DNA of 54,672 nt. Origin: JBCCEJ01 sp039030335 (GTDB lineage Bacteria; Pseudomonadota; Gammaproteobacteria; HK1). Positions 25,294-34,147 of this stretch are shown here, piece by piece (within the stretch, counting starts at the first letter, position 1; every line of letters begins with the position of its first letter). The notes below the pieces were generated by a model that was not told where the DNA came from, did not search any database, and saw only the letters and a program-made list of their open reading frames with translations. The translations under genes were made by a program, and so were the position numbers. The DNA lies in NCBI GenBank assembly GCA_039030335.1, contig JBCCEJ010000036.1:1-54672 (forward strand), in the 5' to 3' direction.

Positions 25294-25508
25294 ATCGTGC
25301 GGGAGAGACCAGCTGACGTCCGCTGACGCGCTGGCGCCGAAGGAGCAACGCCCCCGGAAACTCTCAGGCAGACGGACCGCACGATCCGGCCACTCTTCAC
25401 GCGTGGCCTGGCACAATCTGGAGAGAGGTGCACCGCTTGAGGCCGCACCCGCCGAAGGAGAAAGTCGCTGCTGCGGGCGGCGATAAACTCTCAGGCACCG
25501 TGACAGAT
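25294..25508 (+). ncRNA. tandem glycine riboswitch
   Basis: Two glycine aptamers in series. Aptamer 1 (25294-25385) is closed by a perfect 9-bp P1 (ATCGTGCGG / CCGCACGAT) and contains GCCGAAGGAGCAA and GGAAACTCTCAGGCA. Aptamer 2 (25416-25508) is closed by ATCTG/CAGAT and contains GCCGAAGGAGAAA and AAACTCTCAGGCACC. These are the conserved glycine-binding cores. A weak promoter (CTGAAC, 18 bases, TCGAAT) lies just upstream. It controls the FAD-dependent oxidase gene at 25571, 63 bases downstream, presumably raising expression when glycine is abundant. Confidence 0.95.
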
Positions 25509-25517
25509 GGGGAGGCC

Positions 25518-25536
25518 GGCGAAACGACGTTTCGCC
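25518..25536 (+). promoter_or_regulatory. riboswitch expression-platform hairpin
   Basis: A perfect 8-bp stem (GGCGAAAC / GTTTCGCC) with a 3-nt loop begins ten bases after aptamer 2. No long U-tract follows, so control may act on translation or through an alternative pairing. The ribosome-binding GGGAG is at 25557-25561. Confidence 0.5.
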
Positions 25537-25570
25537 ACGTTCCTCAAACTCGTCACGGGAGCAAAATGCC

Positions 25571-26839
25571 ATGCGAGTAGCCGTCCTCGGCGCCGGTATA
25601 ACCGGCATCACCACCGCTTATGCCCTGCTGGAACGTGACGCCGACGTCACGCTCATCGACCGTCACCGCTACGCTGCGATGGAGACGTCCTACGCCAATG
25701 GTGGGCAGCTGTCCGCCAGCAACGCCGAAGTCTGGAACCACTGGAGTACGGTCGCCAAGGGGATCGCCTGGCTCCTGAAGCGCGATGCACCGCTAGCATT
25801 GAACCCACGTCCGAGCTGGCAGAAATACGCCTGGCTCGTCGAGTTTCTGACCCACATCCGCCACTACCGCCGCAACACCATCGCTACGGCGAAGCTCGCC
25901 ATCGAAGCCCGCGAACATCTGCTCGGCATGGCCGAGCGGGCCGGCGTCTCGTTCGACATCGAGCGGCGCGGCATCCTGCACTTCTACCGTGACGCGGCCA
26001 GCTTCAACCACGCCGTCGACGTCAGCCAGATGCTGGCCGAGGGCGGCCTCAAACGGCGGAGCGTCAGCAACGCAGAGATTCACAGCATCGAACCCACGCT
26101 GACCGGCGACTTCTACGGCGGCTTTTACACGGAGTCGGACTTCTCCGGCGACATACACCGCTACAGTCGCGGACTATTGGACGCCGCCGTCGCCGCTGGC
26201 CTGCAGACCCGGTTTGACTCCCGCATCGAGAACCTGCGTCCGAACGGTAAGGGTGTGCTGGTCGAATATTCAAACGGTCGGGGCGACCGTCAGGCGGAGG
26301 CTTTCGACGCCGTCGTGGTGTGCGCAGGCGTCGGCAGCCGCGAGCTCGCCGGCCAGCTCGGCGATCGCCTGCCGATCTACCCGGTCAAGGGTTACTCGAT
26401 CACGGTGAACCTCGACTCGGACGTAGCTCGTCGAGCGGCGCCCCGTGTGAGCCTGCTCGATGACGCAACCAAGATCGTCAGCAGCCGGCTCGGTGACGAC
26501 CGTTTCCGCATCGCCGGAACGGCGGAGCTGAACGGTTACAACCGCGACATTCGCGCGGACCGGGTCGAACCTCTGGTGAACTGGGTACGGCAGCTATTCC
26601 CGGGCGTCGGCACCGATCGCGTCATCCCGTGGGCGGGACTGCGACCGATGATGCCGAACATGCTGCCCCGCGTGGGCGCGGGCAAACATCCCGGCGTGTA
26701 TTACAACACCGGCCACGGCCACCTCGGCTGGACGCTGGCGGGCGCGACGGCCGTCGCCATCGCCGATGCGGTGAAGCCGGCCCGCCAGCCGGCGATGACC
26801 CCGCTGGCAGACGCCGGCGCGGTCGCGGCAACGGGCTGA
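25571..26839 (+). CDS. DadA-like FAD-dependent amino-acid dehydrogenase/oxidase
   Basis: A 422-residue DAO-superfamily flavoprotein. It begins with a dinucleotide-binding loop (VLGAGITGITTAYALLE), then ETSYANGGQLSASNAEVWN, the segment typical of D-amino-acid dehydrogenase small subunits. It ends with IPWAGLRPMMPNMLPRVG and NTGHGHLGWTLA. Such enzymes deaminate D-amino acids or glycine to the 2-oxo acid, passing electrons to the quinone pool or oxygen. The tandem glycine riboswitch directly upstream argues that glycine, or a metabolite in balance with it, is the relevant substrate. It ends ten bases before the convergent reductase gene. Confidence 0.92.
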   Translation: MRVAVLGAGITGITTAYALLERDADVTLIDRHRYAAMETSYANGGQLSASNAEVWNHWSTVAKGIAWLLKRDAPLALNPRPSWQKYAWLVEFLTHIRHYRRNTIATAKLAIEAREHLLGMAERAGVSFDIERRGILHFYRDAASFNHAVDVSQMLAEGGLKRRSVSNAEIHSIEPTLTGDFYGGFYTESDFSGDIHRYSRGLLDAAVAAGLQTRFDSRIENLRPNGKGVLVEYSNGRGDRQAEAFDAVVVCAGVGSRELAGQLGDRLPIYPVKGYSITVNLDSDVARRAAPRVSLLDDATKIVSSRLGDDRFRIAGTAELNGYNRDIRADRVEPLVNWVRQLFPGVGTDRVIPWAGLRPMMPNMLPRVGAGKHPGVYYNTGHGHLGWTLAGATAVAIADAVKPARQPAMTPLADAGAVAATG

Positions 26840-26848
26840 GCGGCCTCG

Positions 26849-27901
26849 TTAAATCCCGTCGATCCGGCTTGGATCGGCGGGCAATTCGCCGCGTTCCACC
26901 TGCTGCACGGCCCGCGTCAGGCCCGCGTTGGCCGGCGTCGGGATACCGAGTTCAGAACCACGCTCACATACGTAGCCGTTCAGGAAATCGATCTCCGTGC
27001 GGCGGCCTTTCAGCATGTCCTGGCCCATCGACGGGCGGCCGCCAGGCGCGCGCTCGGCGGCCGCCGCGATGGTCTTGTCTTCAATTTGCTGGCGCACCTC
27101 GGCATCCCCGTCCGCGGCCGCGACCCAATCGTCGGGCGCAACGCCCCGGATGCTCTCCAGTTCTACACCCAGAGCCTGCGCGACCCTGATGGTCTCAGCG
27201 GCGAGACGGATCGACAGCCAGCGCGGCGCCGCATTCAGCGCCATGTCCCGGCTGTCGAGGCCGGTGCAGGCCGACACGCCGTTGCTACTCGCGTTGATCG
27301 TGAGTTTGCTCCAGCGCTCGCCCATCAGGTTGGTGGTTTGTTTGGCGCTGTCGACATCCGCGAGAAGCGCGACAAAGTCCGCCACCCGCTGGCTGGCGGA
27401 ACCATCGAGTTCACCGCACCGGAACACCGTGTAGCTGTCACCGCGCTTGGGCACGTTGCGCTGGACGAGCGCCGGTTCCTTCAGTTCGACGGAGATCGTG
27501 CTGGCGATGCAACCGGTCGTGCGCTCAGGCCCGACAACGGCGGCGATGCGATCCTCGTTGATGCAGTTCTGCAGCGAAACCACGAACCCGTCATCCGCCA
27601 GGGCCGGGGCCACCAGTTCGGCCGCCCACTGGGTGTCGAACGATTTGGTCGAGATAATGCCGATATCGACCGGACGCGACGATGCCAGCGCCGCGAACTC
27701 GTCCGGCAACATGGCTGTGACTTTGACGTTGAAGCACTCCTCGTCGGTGCGGCCGCGCAGTTCCAGCCCGTCGCGCTGCATCTTATCGACGTGTTCAGCC
27801 CAGGGGTCAACGAACGTGACGTCAGCACCAGCTTTCGCCATGTTGCCACCCACGTAGGCGCCTACCGCGCCAGCACCGATAATGAAAATTCGTTTGCTCA
27901 T
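26849..27901 (-). CDS. 2-dehydropantoate 2-reductase family protein
   Basis: A 350-residue ketopantoate reductase-type enzyme. The NADP-binding loop is FIIGAGAVGAYVGG (about residues 5-18), and the C-terminal helical domain has RWSKLTINASSNGVSACTG with the conserved Lys and Asn residues that bind the 2-oxo substrate. The length is slightly above that of PanE (about 300). Other pantothenate genes are not nearby, so a different 2-oxo or 3-hydroxy acid substrate is possible. The ATG at 27901 is used. It is divergent from the Baeyer-Villiger monooxygenase gene. Confidence 0.85.
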   Translation of the reverse strand: MSKRIFIIGAGAVGAYVGGNMAKAGADVTFVDPWAEHVDKMQRDGLELRGRTDEECFNVKVTAMLPDEFAALASSRPVDIGIISTKSFDTQWAAELVAPALADDGFVVSLQNCINEDRIAAVVGPERTTGCIASTISVELKEPALVQRNVPKRGDSYTVFRCGELDGSASQRVADFVALLADVDSAKQTTNLMGERWSKLTINASSNGVSACTGLDSRDMALNAAPRWLSIRLAAETIRVAQALGVELESIRGVAPDDWVAAADGDAEVRQQIEDKTIAAAAERAPGGRPSMGQDMLKGRRTEIDFLNGYVCERGSELGIPTPANAGLTRAVQQVERGELPADPSRIDGI

Positions 27902-28089
27902 CGCCGTTCTCACCGTATCTGACGCCCGGTTCGGGCAGGCAGCAAGCCGGCTAGCTGCCATTTCGGGACCGTGGTCTAATTCTACGCTGATATGACTACC
28001 GCGTGAGCCAGACCAATTCAGGCTGGTACGGACGGATTTGCCCAACCGCCGGTAACGCGGCTCGCCACGGCACCAGGAGAACATCGCCT

Positions 28090-29754
28090 GTGACCACTGC
28101 GCACGATTCGCATTCGGACCACCCGAGCGCCCTTCCGGACTCGCTCGACGTACTCATCGTGGGCGCCGGATTCTCGGGGCTCTATCTGCTCTACAAGATG
28201 CGCGAACTCGGCCTTTCAGCCCGCGCGCTGGAAGCGGGCAGCGGCGTCGGCGGAACGTGGTACTGGAACCGGTATCCAGGTGCCCGCTGCGACGTCGAGA
28301 GCATGCAGTATTCCTACTCCGTGTTCCCGGAACTGCAGCACGACTGGCGCTGGAGCGAGCTCTTCTCGGCACAACCCGAAATCCTCCGGTACGCCAACCA
28401 CGTGGCCGACCGTTTTGATTTGCGGCGCGAGATCCATCTGAACACGCGGGTCGAGAGGGCGCATTTCGACGCCGCGCAGGGACGCTGGGCAGTCCAGACC
28501 GAACGGGGTGACGACGTGAGCGCCCAGTTCCTGATCATGGCGACCGGCTGCCTGTCGAGTGCGAGGACACCAGACTTCCCAGGTCAGGAGCAATACAAGG
28601 GGCAGACTTACCACACGGGCGAATGGCCTCACGAGCCGGTCGATTTCACGGGTCAGCGTGTCGGTGTGATCGGGACCGGTTCGTCGGCCATACAGGCGAT
28701 CCCGGTGATCGCGGAACAGGCGGGCGCGCTGACGGTGTTTCAGCGCACGCCGAACTACTCCATCCCGTCGCACAACGGGCCAATGCCTGCGTCTTACGAA
28801 TCTGACTGGAAAAGCCACTATGACGAGCGTCGGCAGGAGGCCCGTCAATCACCGAACGGCATCGTGACGAAGCGCAATGAGCACGGCGCCATGGAGGTTT
28901 CCGAGGCGGAGCGCCTGGCCGTATTCGAAGACCGCTGGCGGCTTGGCGGGACGCAGTTCATGGCGGCGTTCAAGGACCTCATCTTCGATGCAGACTCCAA
29001 CCACGCGGCAGCCGAGTTCGTTCGCAACGAAATCCGCAAAACCGTGACGGACCCGGACACTGCGGAACTGCTGGCACCGAAGGACTACCCGATCGGAACC
29101 AAACGAATCTGCGTAGACACGCGTTACTTCGAAACCTTCAACCGTCCTAACGTGCGGCTGGTGGACATTCGCGAACGGCCGGTCGAGCGCCTGACGGAAA
29201 CCGGGCTGGAAGCCGCTGGCGAGTCGTTCGAATTCGACAGCATTGTCTACGCGACCGGATTCGACGCCATGACCGGCGCACTCGCGGCCGTGGATATCCG
29301 CGGGCGCGACGGACAACAGCTGACCGATAAGTGGGCGGCGGGTCCTCGCACCTATCTCGGTCTGACCGCCGCTGGCTTTCCGAATCTCTTCATGATCACC
29401 GGGCCCGGCAGCCCGTCGGTACTGTCGAACATGATGGTCTCCATCGAGCAGCACGTGGACTGGGTCAGCGCGCTGCTCGGGCACATGCGCGATACCGCGC
29501 AGCAAACCGTCAATGCCGAGCTGAACGCGGAAGACGACTGGGTGGAGCACGTCAACGAGGTGGCTTACAAGACGCTCTACCCACAGGCCGCCTCCTGGTA
29601 CATGGGTGCCAACGTGCCGGGCAAGCCGCGACTCTTCATGCCGTACATCGGTGGCGTGGGCGCCTACCGGGAACGTTGCGACGCGGTGGTGGCGAACGGG
29701 TACGAAGGATTTGCATTCGAACCTGTCGGGGCGTACGCGGAAGCCGCCGAGTAG
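28090..29754 (+). CDS. type I Baeyer-Villiger flavin monooxygenase
   Basis: A 554-residue NADPH- and FAD-dependent monooxygenase. The FAD loop GAGFSGLYLLYKM, the second nucleotide loop GTGSSAIQAIP and the intervening fingerprint YKGQTYHTGEWP fit the type I Baeyer-Villiger consensus FxGxxxHxxxW(P/D), with Tyr in place of Phe. Also visible are GTWYWNRYPGARCD and MTGALAAVDIRG, typical of cyclohexanone and phenylacetone monooxygenases. A GTG start with AGGAG nine bases upstream is used. Such enzymes insert oxygen next to a ketone to give an ester or lactone. The acyl-CoA ligase that converges on it could activate a resulting acid. Confidence 0.93.
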   Translation: MTTAHDSHSDHPSALPDSLDVLIVGAGFSGLYLLYKMRELGLSARALEAGSGVGGTWYWNRYPGARCDVESMQYSYSVFPELQHDWRWSELFSAQPEILRYANHVADRFDLRREIHLNTRVERAHFDAAQGRWAVQTERGDDVSAQFLIMATGCLSSARTPDFPGQEQYKGQTYHTGEWPHEPVDFTGQRVGVIGTGSSAIQAIPVIAEQAGALTVFQRTPNYSIPSHNGPMPASYESDWKSHYDERRQEARQSPNGIVTKRNEHGAMEVSEAERLAVFEDRWRLGGTQFMAAFKDLIFDADSNHAAAEFVRNEIRKTVTDPDTAELLAPKDYPIGTKRICVDTRYFETFNRPNVRLVDIRERPVERLTETGLEAAGESFEFDSIVYATGFDAMTGALAAVDIRGRDGQQLTDKWAAGPRTYLGLTAAGFPNLFMITGPGSPSVLSNMMVSIEQHVDWVSALLGHMRDTAQQTVNAELNAEDDWVEHVNEVAYKTLYPQAASWYMGANVPGKPRLFMPYIGGVGAYRERCDAVVANGYEGFAFEPVGAYAEAAE

Positions 29755-29779
29755 TCCTGGGGGCGCCGCTGGTCCTCGG

Positions 29780-29801
29780 CCGGCTGTTATTGAACAGCCG
29801 G
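29780..29801. terminator. bidirectional terminator-like hairpin between convergent genes
   Basis: A perfect 9-bp stem (CCGGCTGTT / AACAGCCGG) with an ATTG loop spans the stop codon of the minus-strand ligase gene and follows the Baeyer-Villiger gene. The position suits shared termination, though no U-tract follows. Confidence 0.5.
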
Positions 29802-31460
29802 TCCGGCGAGCAGGTCGCGCTTCGCCTGTTCGCGGAGATCGACCTTCCGTATTTTGCCCGAGGCGGTCATCGGAAACTCATCGACGAACACGACGTGGCG
29901 AGGGACTTTGAAGCTCGCCACCTGACCGCGGCAAAAACCGATGACCGTCGCCTCGGTCAAGTTTGTGCCCGGAGTCGCCTGCACGTAAGCGACCGCCACC
30001 TCTGAGAGCCGTTCGTCGGGCAGCCCGACCACGGCGACCTGATGCACTTCATCACGCTCGAGCAGGAGTTCTTCGACTTCGGTCGGATCGACGTTTTCCC
30101 CTCCGATCTTCAGCATGTCTTTATACCGGCCCATGAAGCGCATGTAGCCGTCTTCACACCAGTGGGCCGTATCACCTGTCTTGAACCAGCCGTCGTCGGT
30201 ATAAGCCGCGGCCGTCTCGTCGGGCTTCTTGTAGTAGCCTCGCATCAGGCTGTAACCGCGCACCTGCAGTTCGCCCGGTTCGTAAGGTGCGCATGGCAGA
30301 CCGGTCTCGGCATCGACAATGCGCACTTCGTAGCCGAGCGCGGGGTAACCGGAGGTCTCCGTCCGATGCGTTTCGTCATCGTCGATGGAGCACAGCGCCG
30401 CCCCGAGCCACACCTCCGTCATGCCGAACCCCGAGATCGCCTTCAACGGCGCCAGCACCCGGGCACCCCGACGGGCAACCGGGACGGCGCTCAACATGCC
30501 GGCGGCGAAGATCCCGGTGCGCAGACTCGCGAGATTGCGCGATCGTCGTTCCTGCGCCTCGGTCAGGCCCTTCATGTGCGCTTCAAAACCATGCATGACG
30601 GTGACCCGTTCGCGCTCGATCAGGTCGAGGCATTCATCCGGGTCGAAGATCTCCGTCAGCACCTGACGCGAACCCATCAACATCGACATCAGCGCGCCTT
30701 CTGAATATCCGAACGCGTGAAACAACGGCAGATAGTTGAGGATGGTGTCGTTGGTCGTCATCGCCATCCGGAAACCGCGTTCCTCTACGTTGCGGATGAG
30801 CTGGTGCGTATGGACAGCACCTTTGGGCCTGCCCGTCGTGCCCGACGTATACATGATGAAGACCGGATCGGTGGTTTGCACCGCGCGTGCCCGGGCCTCC
30901 AGGGCCGCCTCGTCGACCTGCGCGGACGCCGCGCGAAGGTCCTGCCAGTTCGACGTACCCGGTGCCTCGGCCCCGACGATGACTACCCGGCGCAGGCACG
31001 GAAAGCCGGCGTCGTGAACCTCCGTGCCGCTGTCGGGCAGCGTCATGACCTCGCGCACCATACCGAGGTAGTCGACCGGTCCGCTGACGTCGTGCGTCAC
31101 CAGCATCGTGGCGTCCGACTGGTTCAGTACGTAGCTCACATCCCGGGTGCGAAGACGCGTATTGATGAGCACCTGCACCGCGCCGATGCGGGCCAGCGCC
31201 CAGCTCGCGACCAGCCATTCCGTCCGGTTGTTGAGCCATAGCGCCACGTGCTGTCCGCGCTCTACGCCCAACGCCATGAAGCCGCGCGCGGCCTCGTCGA
31301 TAGACGCGGCGAGTTCGACGTGCGTGAAGCGCTCATCCCCAAACACCAGCGCTTCGCGGTCTCCAAAGCGTGCCGCCGCTTCGCGCGGCAATGCGGCGAA
31401 GGTGCGCTGTTCGTACCAGCGCTCTGAGGCCGTTGTGCGAGTCTTATCCGAATCCGCCAT
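29787..31460 (-). CDS. acyl-CoA synthetase (class I adenylate-forming, FadD-like)
   Basis: A 557-residue AMP-binding ligase. Seen are the phosphate loop FIMYTSGTTGRPKG, the A5 segment GFGMTE, the A7/A8 hinge YKKPDETAAAYTDDGWFKTGD and GRYKDMLKIGGENVDPTEVEELL, and the C-terminal lysine motif TASGKIRKVDLRE. It should activate a carboxylic acid to its CoA thioester with ATP. The ATG at 31460 has a strong GGAGGGAG upstream. Substrate range cannot be read; neighbours suggest an oxidised hydrophobic or alicyclic acid. Confidence 0.92.
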   Translation of the reverse strand: MADSDKTRTTASERWYEQRTFAALPREAAARFGDREALVFGDERFTHVELAASIDEAARGFMALGVERGQHVALWLNNRTEWLVASWALARIGAVQVLINTRLRTRDVSYVLNQSDATMLVTHDVSGPVDYLGMVREVMTLPDSGTEVHDAGFPCLRRVVIVGAEAPGTSNWQDLRAASAQVDEAALEARARAVQTTDPVFIMYTSGTTGRPKGAVHTHQLIRNVEERGFRMAMTTNDTILNYLPLFHAFGYSEGALMSMLMGSRQVLTEIFDPDECLDLIERERVTVMHGFEAHMKGLTEAQERRSRNLASLRTGIFAAGMLSAVPVARRGARVLAPLKAISGFGMTEVWLGAALCSIDDDETHRTETSGYPALGYEVRIVDAETGLPCAPYEPGELQVRGYSLMRGYYKKPDETAAAYTDDGWFKTGDTAHWCEDGYMRFMGRYKDMLKIGGENVDPTEVEELLLERDEVHQVAVVGLPDERLSEVAVAYVQATPGTNLTEATVIGFCRGQVASFKVPRHVVFVDEFPMTASGKIRKVDLREQAKRDLLAGPAVQ

Positions 31461-31613
31461 CACCCTGTCTCCCTCCGAAGCTCTACATCCGGGCGCCCGG
31501 TCGCCGTGCCCACCCGGTCCATCCGGTTTCATGCCCGGTCACGGGCATCGCGTGCCTCATTTGCCGGCAAGGTGTCCATGCATCGGCCTGACAGACCACG
31601 CTGCAACGGCCGG

Positions 31614-32927
31614 CTAGGCGCTGTCGATCAGATGCGCGAAAGAACCGGCCACGCGCCCACGGATCTGACCGATATCGGGTAGCTCGAGCCCACGCGCGTC
31701 GCGCGCACCGAACAGCGGTTCCGCCAAACCGGACGCCGCGATGCTCGCGAAGTGAAACTCGTGGCCCTTGAGGCGCACGCCGGTGTCGCCGAGAGGACTG
31801 TCCCGAAGCGTTTCCAAGGCGCGGTATCCGAGGTGCAGCCGCCGTTCGGCAAAGCTGGTCGTGACGGGCAGCAGGCCGAGCATCGGGTGGTGTTCACCCT
31901 GCGCATCGACGAGCGCCTCGCCGAGCAGCATGAAACCGCCACATTCACCGTAGATAAAAGCACCGCGGCCCGCGGCGCCGTGCATGCCGCGTTTAAAACC
32001 TGTGTTGCCAGCGAGCACTCCAGCATGGAGTTCCGGGTAGCCGCCCGGCAGAAAAACCGCGTCCGCATCCGGCGCGGGGCCTTCATCGGCCAACGGCGAA
32101 AACGGTATCACTTCCGCGCCCGCGCGCTGCCATTCCCGCAAGGTCCACGGGTAGGCGAAGGCGCAGGCCAGATCGTCGGCGACTGCAATCCGCTGCCCGG
32201 GTACCGGTGGGGCTGCCAGTCCATCGGCCGCAGCCGGCGGGCCCAATCGTGCTGGTGCCGCGATCGCGAGAAGCGCGCGGAGGTCGACATGCCGTTCCAC
32301 TTCCGCGCCCGCGCGGTCGAGAAATGTCTCGATATCAGCATGTTCACGTGCCTGCACCAGACCCAGATGCCGCGAAGGCAGCGTTAGGGCGTCGTGGCGT
32401 GGTATCGCACCCAGCAGACCAATTCCGATTGGCGCCAGCGCCTCTGCGATCAGGTCGCGATGACGCGGCGAGCCGATCCGGTTGGCGATCACGCCAGCTA
32501 TCTGTACGTCGCGACGAAAACTCGCAAACCCATGCACCAGCGCCGCGATCGAACTGGACATGCCGCCAGCATCCACGACCAGCACGACCGGCCAGCCGGT
32601 CGCCGCCGCCGCATCGGCCGTGGAACCGCTATCCGGGGTCGCGCCATCGAACAACCCCATGACCCCTTCGGCGATCACAACCGAACCCGCCCGCTCCCGG
32701 GCGGCGACGATGGCGGCACAGGTAGTTGCCCGCATCGCCCACACATCGAGGTTGTAACAGGCCGTTCGACTCGCGAGCGCGTGAAACACCGGATCCAGAT
32801 AGTCCGGGCCGAGTTTCACCGAGACCGGCGCGGCGCCGGCGCTCGCCAACGCGCGGAGCAGGCCGAGCGTCACCGTGGTCTTGCCACTGTTGGACGACGG
32901 CGCGGCGATGATCAGTCCACGGCTCAA
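31614..32927 (-). CDS. cobB: cobyrinate (hydrogenobyrinate) a,c-diamide synthase
   Basis: A 437-residue enzyme that amidates the a and c side chains of the corrin ring with glutamine and ATP. The N-terminal ATPase domain has the P-loop APSSNSGKTT and VKLGPDYLDPVFHA; the C-terminal glutamine amidotransferase-like domain has YGECGGFMLLG with the catalytic cysteine. The start is probably TTG at 32927 (GGGTGG upstream), since no ATG or GTG gives the expected N-terminus. It is divergent from cbiD, with 113 bases between them, opening the cobalamin locus. Confidence 0.95.
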   Translation of the reverse strand: MSRGLIIAAPSSNSGKTTVTLGLLRALASAGAAPVSVKLGPDYLDPVFHALASRTACYNLDVWAMRATTCAAIVAARERAGSVVIAEGVMGLFDGATPDSGSTADAAAATGWPVVLVVDAGGMSSSIAALVHGFASFRRDVQIAGVIANRIGSPRHRDLIAEALAPIGIGLLGAIPRHDALTLPSRHLGLVQAREHADIETFLDRAGAEVERHVDLRALLAIAAPARLGPPAAADGLAAPPVPGQRIAVADDLACAFAYPWTLREWQRAGAEVIPFSPLADEGPAPDADAVFLPGGYPELHAGVLAGNTGFKRGMHGAAGRGAFIYGECGGFMLLGEALVDAQGEHHPMLGLLPVTTSFAERRLHLGYRALETLRDSPLGDTGVRLKGHEFHFASIAASGLAEPLFGARDARGLELPDIGQIRGRVAGSFAHLIDSA

Positions 32928-33028
32928 GCCCGGCCACCCTGAGAGTTGCGACAGTAAGTCTGGTCAGTGTGCCCGATCGGGCGAGCGGCGTGGATCGCGC
33001 GCGTCCACGGGGATGCTTCGGGCGTTGG

Positions 33029-33034
33029 TACAAT
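33029..33034 (+). promoter_or_regulatory. -10 element placing cbiD on a leaderless transcript
   Basis: TACAAT ends six bases before the cbiD ATG and no Shine-Dalgarno is present, so transcription would begin at or next to the start codon. No clear -35 is seen. Confidence 0.35.
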
Positions 33035-33040
33035 TCGGCC

Positions 33041-34147
33041 ATGACCAGCACCGCGCGCAAACCGGCCGGCACCGCGCTGAAGCGCGGTTGGACCACCGGC
33101 GCCTGCGCCACGGCGGCGACCCGGGCCGCCTATACCGCTTGGCTGACTGGTGAATTTCCCGACCCGGTGACGATCACCTTGCCAAAGGGGCAACAGCCGG
33201 CCTTCGCATTGGCGCGGGAAAGTCTTGCAAACGGCTTTGCCGAGGCCGGCATCATCAAAGATGCGGGCGACGATCCCGACGTCACTCATGGTGCGCTGAT
33301 CGTTGTGCGCGTGTCCGACGGGCCGCCCGGCAGCGGCGTGACGTTCGCTGCGGGCCCTGGCGTCGGAACCGTGACCAAGCCGGGCTTGCCGATTCCGGCC
33401 GGCGAGCCGGCCATCAATCCGGTACCGCGCCGCATGATGTGCGCCGTGGTCGAGGAGTTGGCCGCGGAGCATGCGCACAGTGGCGACGTCGTGATCGAGA
33501 TATCGATCCCAGACGGCGCATCACTCGCGGCGAAAACCTGGAACCCACGGCTCGGCATCGTTGGAGGTTTGTCGATTCTCGGCACTACGGGCGTGGTGAT
33601 CCCATACTCTTGCGCGGCGTGGATCCATTCGATTCACCGCGGCGTCGATGTCGCGCTCGCCACTGGATTGACGCATGTTGCCGGCTGCACCGGATCGACA
33701 TCTGAGCTCGCCGTCCAGCGGCTATATGGACTTGGCGACGGTGCGATGCTCGATATGGGCGACTTTGCTGGCGGCATGCTGAAATACCTGCGCCAGCACC
33801 CCGTGCCGCGCCTCACGATTGGCGGCGGCTTCGGCAAACTGTCGAAGCTCGCGGCCGGGCATCTGGATCTGCACTCCGGGCGCTCGCAGGTCGATACAGA
33901 CAGACTGCTGGCGGAACTCGACCTGATATGCCCGGGCACGCGCGAGCGCGCGATGTCGTCAGACGCATCCATGCCGACCTCTGCCGGTGCCATTTTGCAG
34001 TTCGCCGGCCCGGACGCCGCTCGCCTGGCCGAGCGTACGGCCCGCCAGGCGCGCGATGTTGCCGTAGCGCAGTTGCGCAATGATATGCAGGTAGACGTCG
34101 TTATCGTGGACCGCGCTGGCACTATCATCGGGCAGAGCGATGCTTGA
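33041..34147 (+). CDS. cbiD: cobalt-precorrin-5B C1-methyltransferase
   Basis: A 368-residue CbiD, the C1 methylase of the anaerobic corrin route. Conserved segments are RGWTTGACATAAT at the N-terminus, VSVP-like ITLPKG, INPVPRRMM, GGLSILGTTGVV and GCTGSTSE. The ATG at 33041 gives the normal N-terminus. The 3' end overlaps cobK by eight bases. CbiD replaces CobF of the aerobic pathway, which is absent here. Confidence 0.95.
   Translation: MTSTARKPAGTALKRGWTTGACATAATRAAYTAWLTGEFPDPVTITLPKGQQPAFALARESLANGFAEAGIIKDAGDDPDVTHGALIVVRVSDGPPGSGVTFAAGPGVGTVTKPGLPIPAGEPAINPVPRRMMCAVVEELAAEHAHSGDVVIEISIPDGASLAAKTWNPRLGIVGGLSILGTTGVVIPYSCAAWIHSIHRGVDVALATGLTHVAGCTGSTSELAVQRLYGLGDGAMLDMGDFAGGMLKYLRQHPVPRLTIGGGFGKLSKLAAGHLDLHSGRSQVDTDRLLAELDLICPGTRERAMSSDASMPTSAGAILQFAGPDAARLAERTARQARDVAVAQLRNDMQVDVVIVDRAGTIIGQSDA

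Noticed and set aside
25088..25348. 87-residue N-terminal extension of hisS
   Set aside because: The extension is the antisense of the upstream intergenic region and runs into the glycine riboswitch; HisRS homologues begin near the ATG at 25087.
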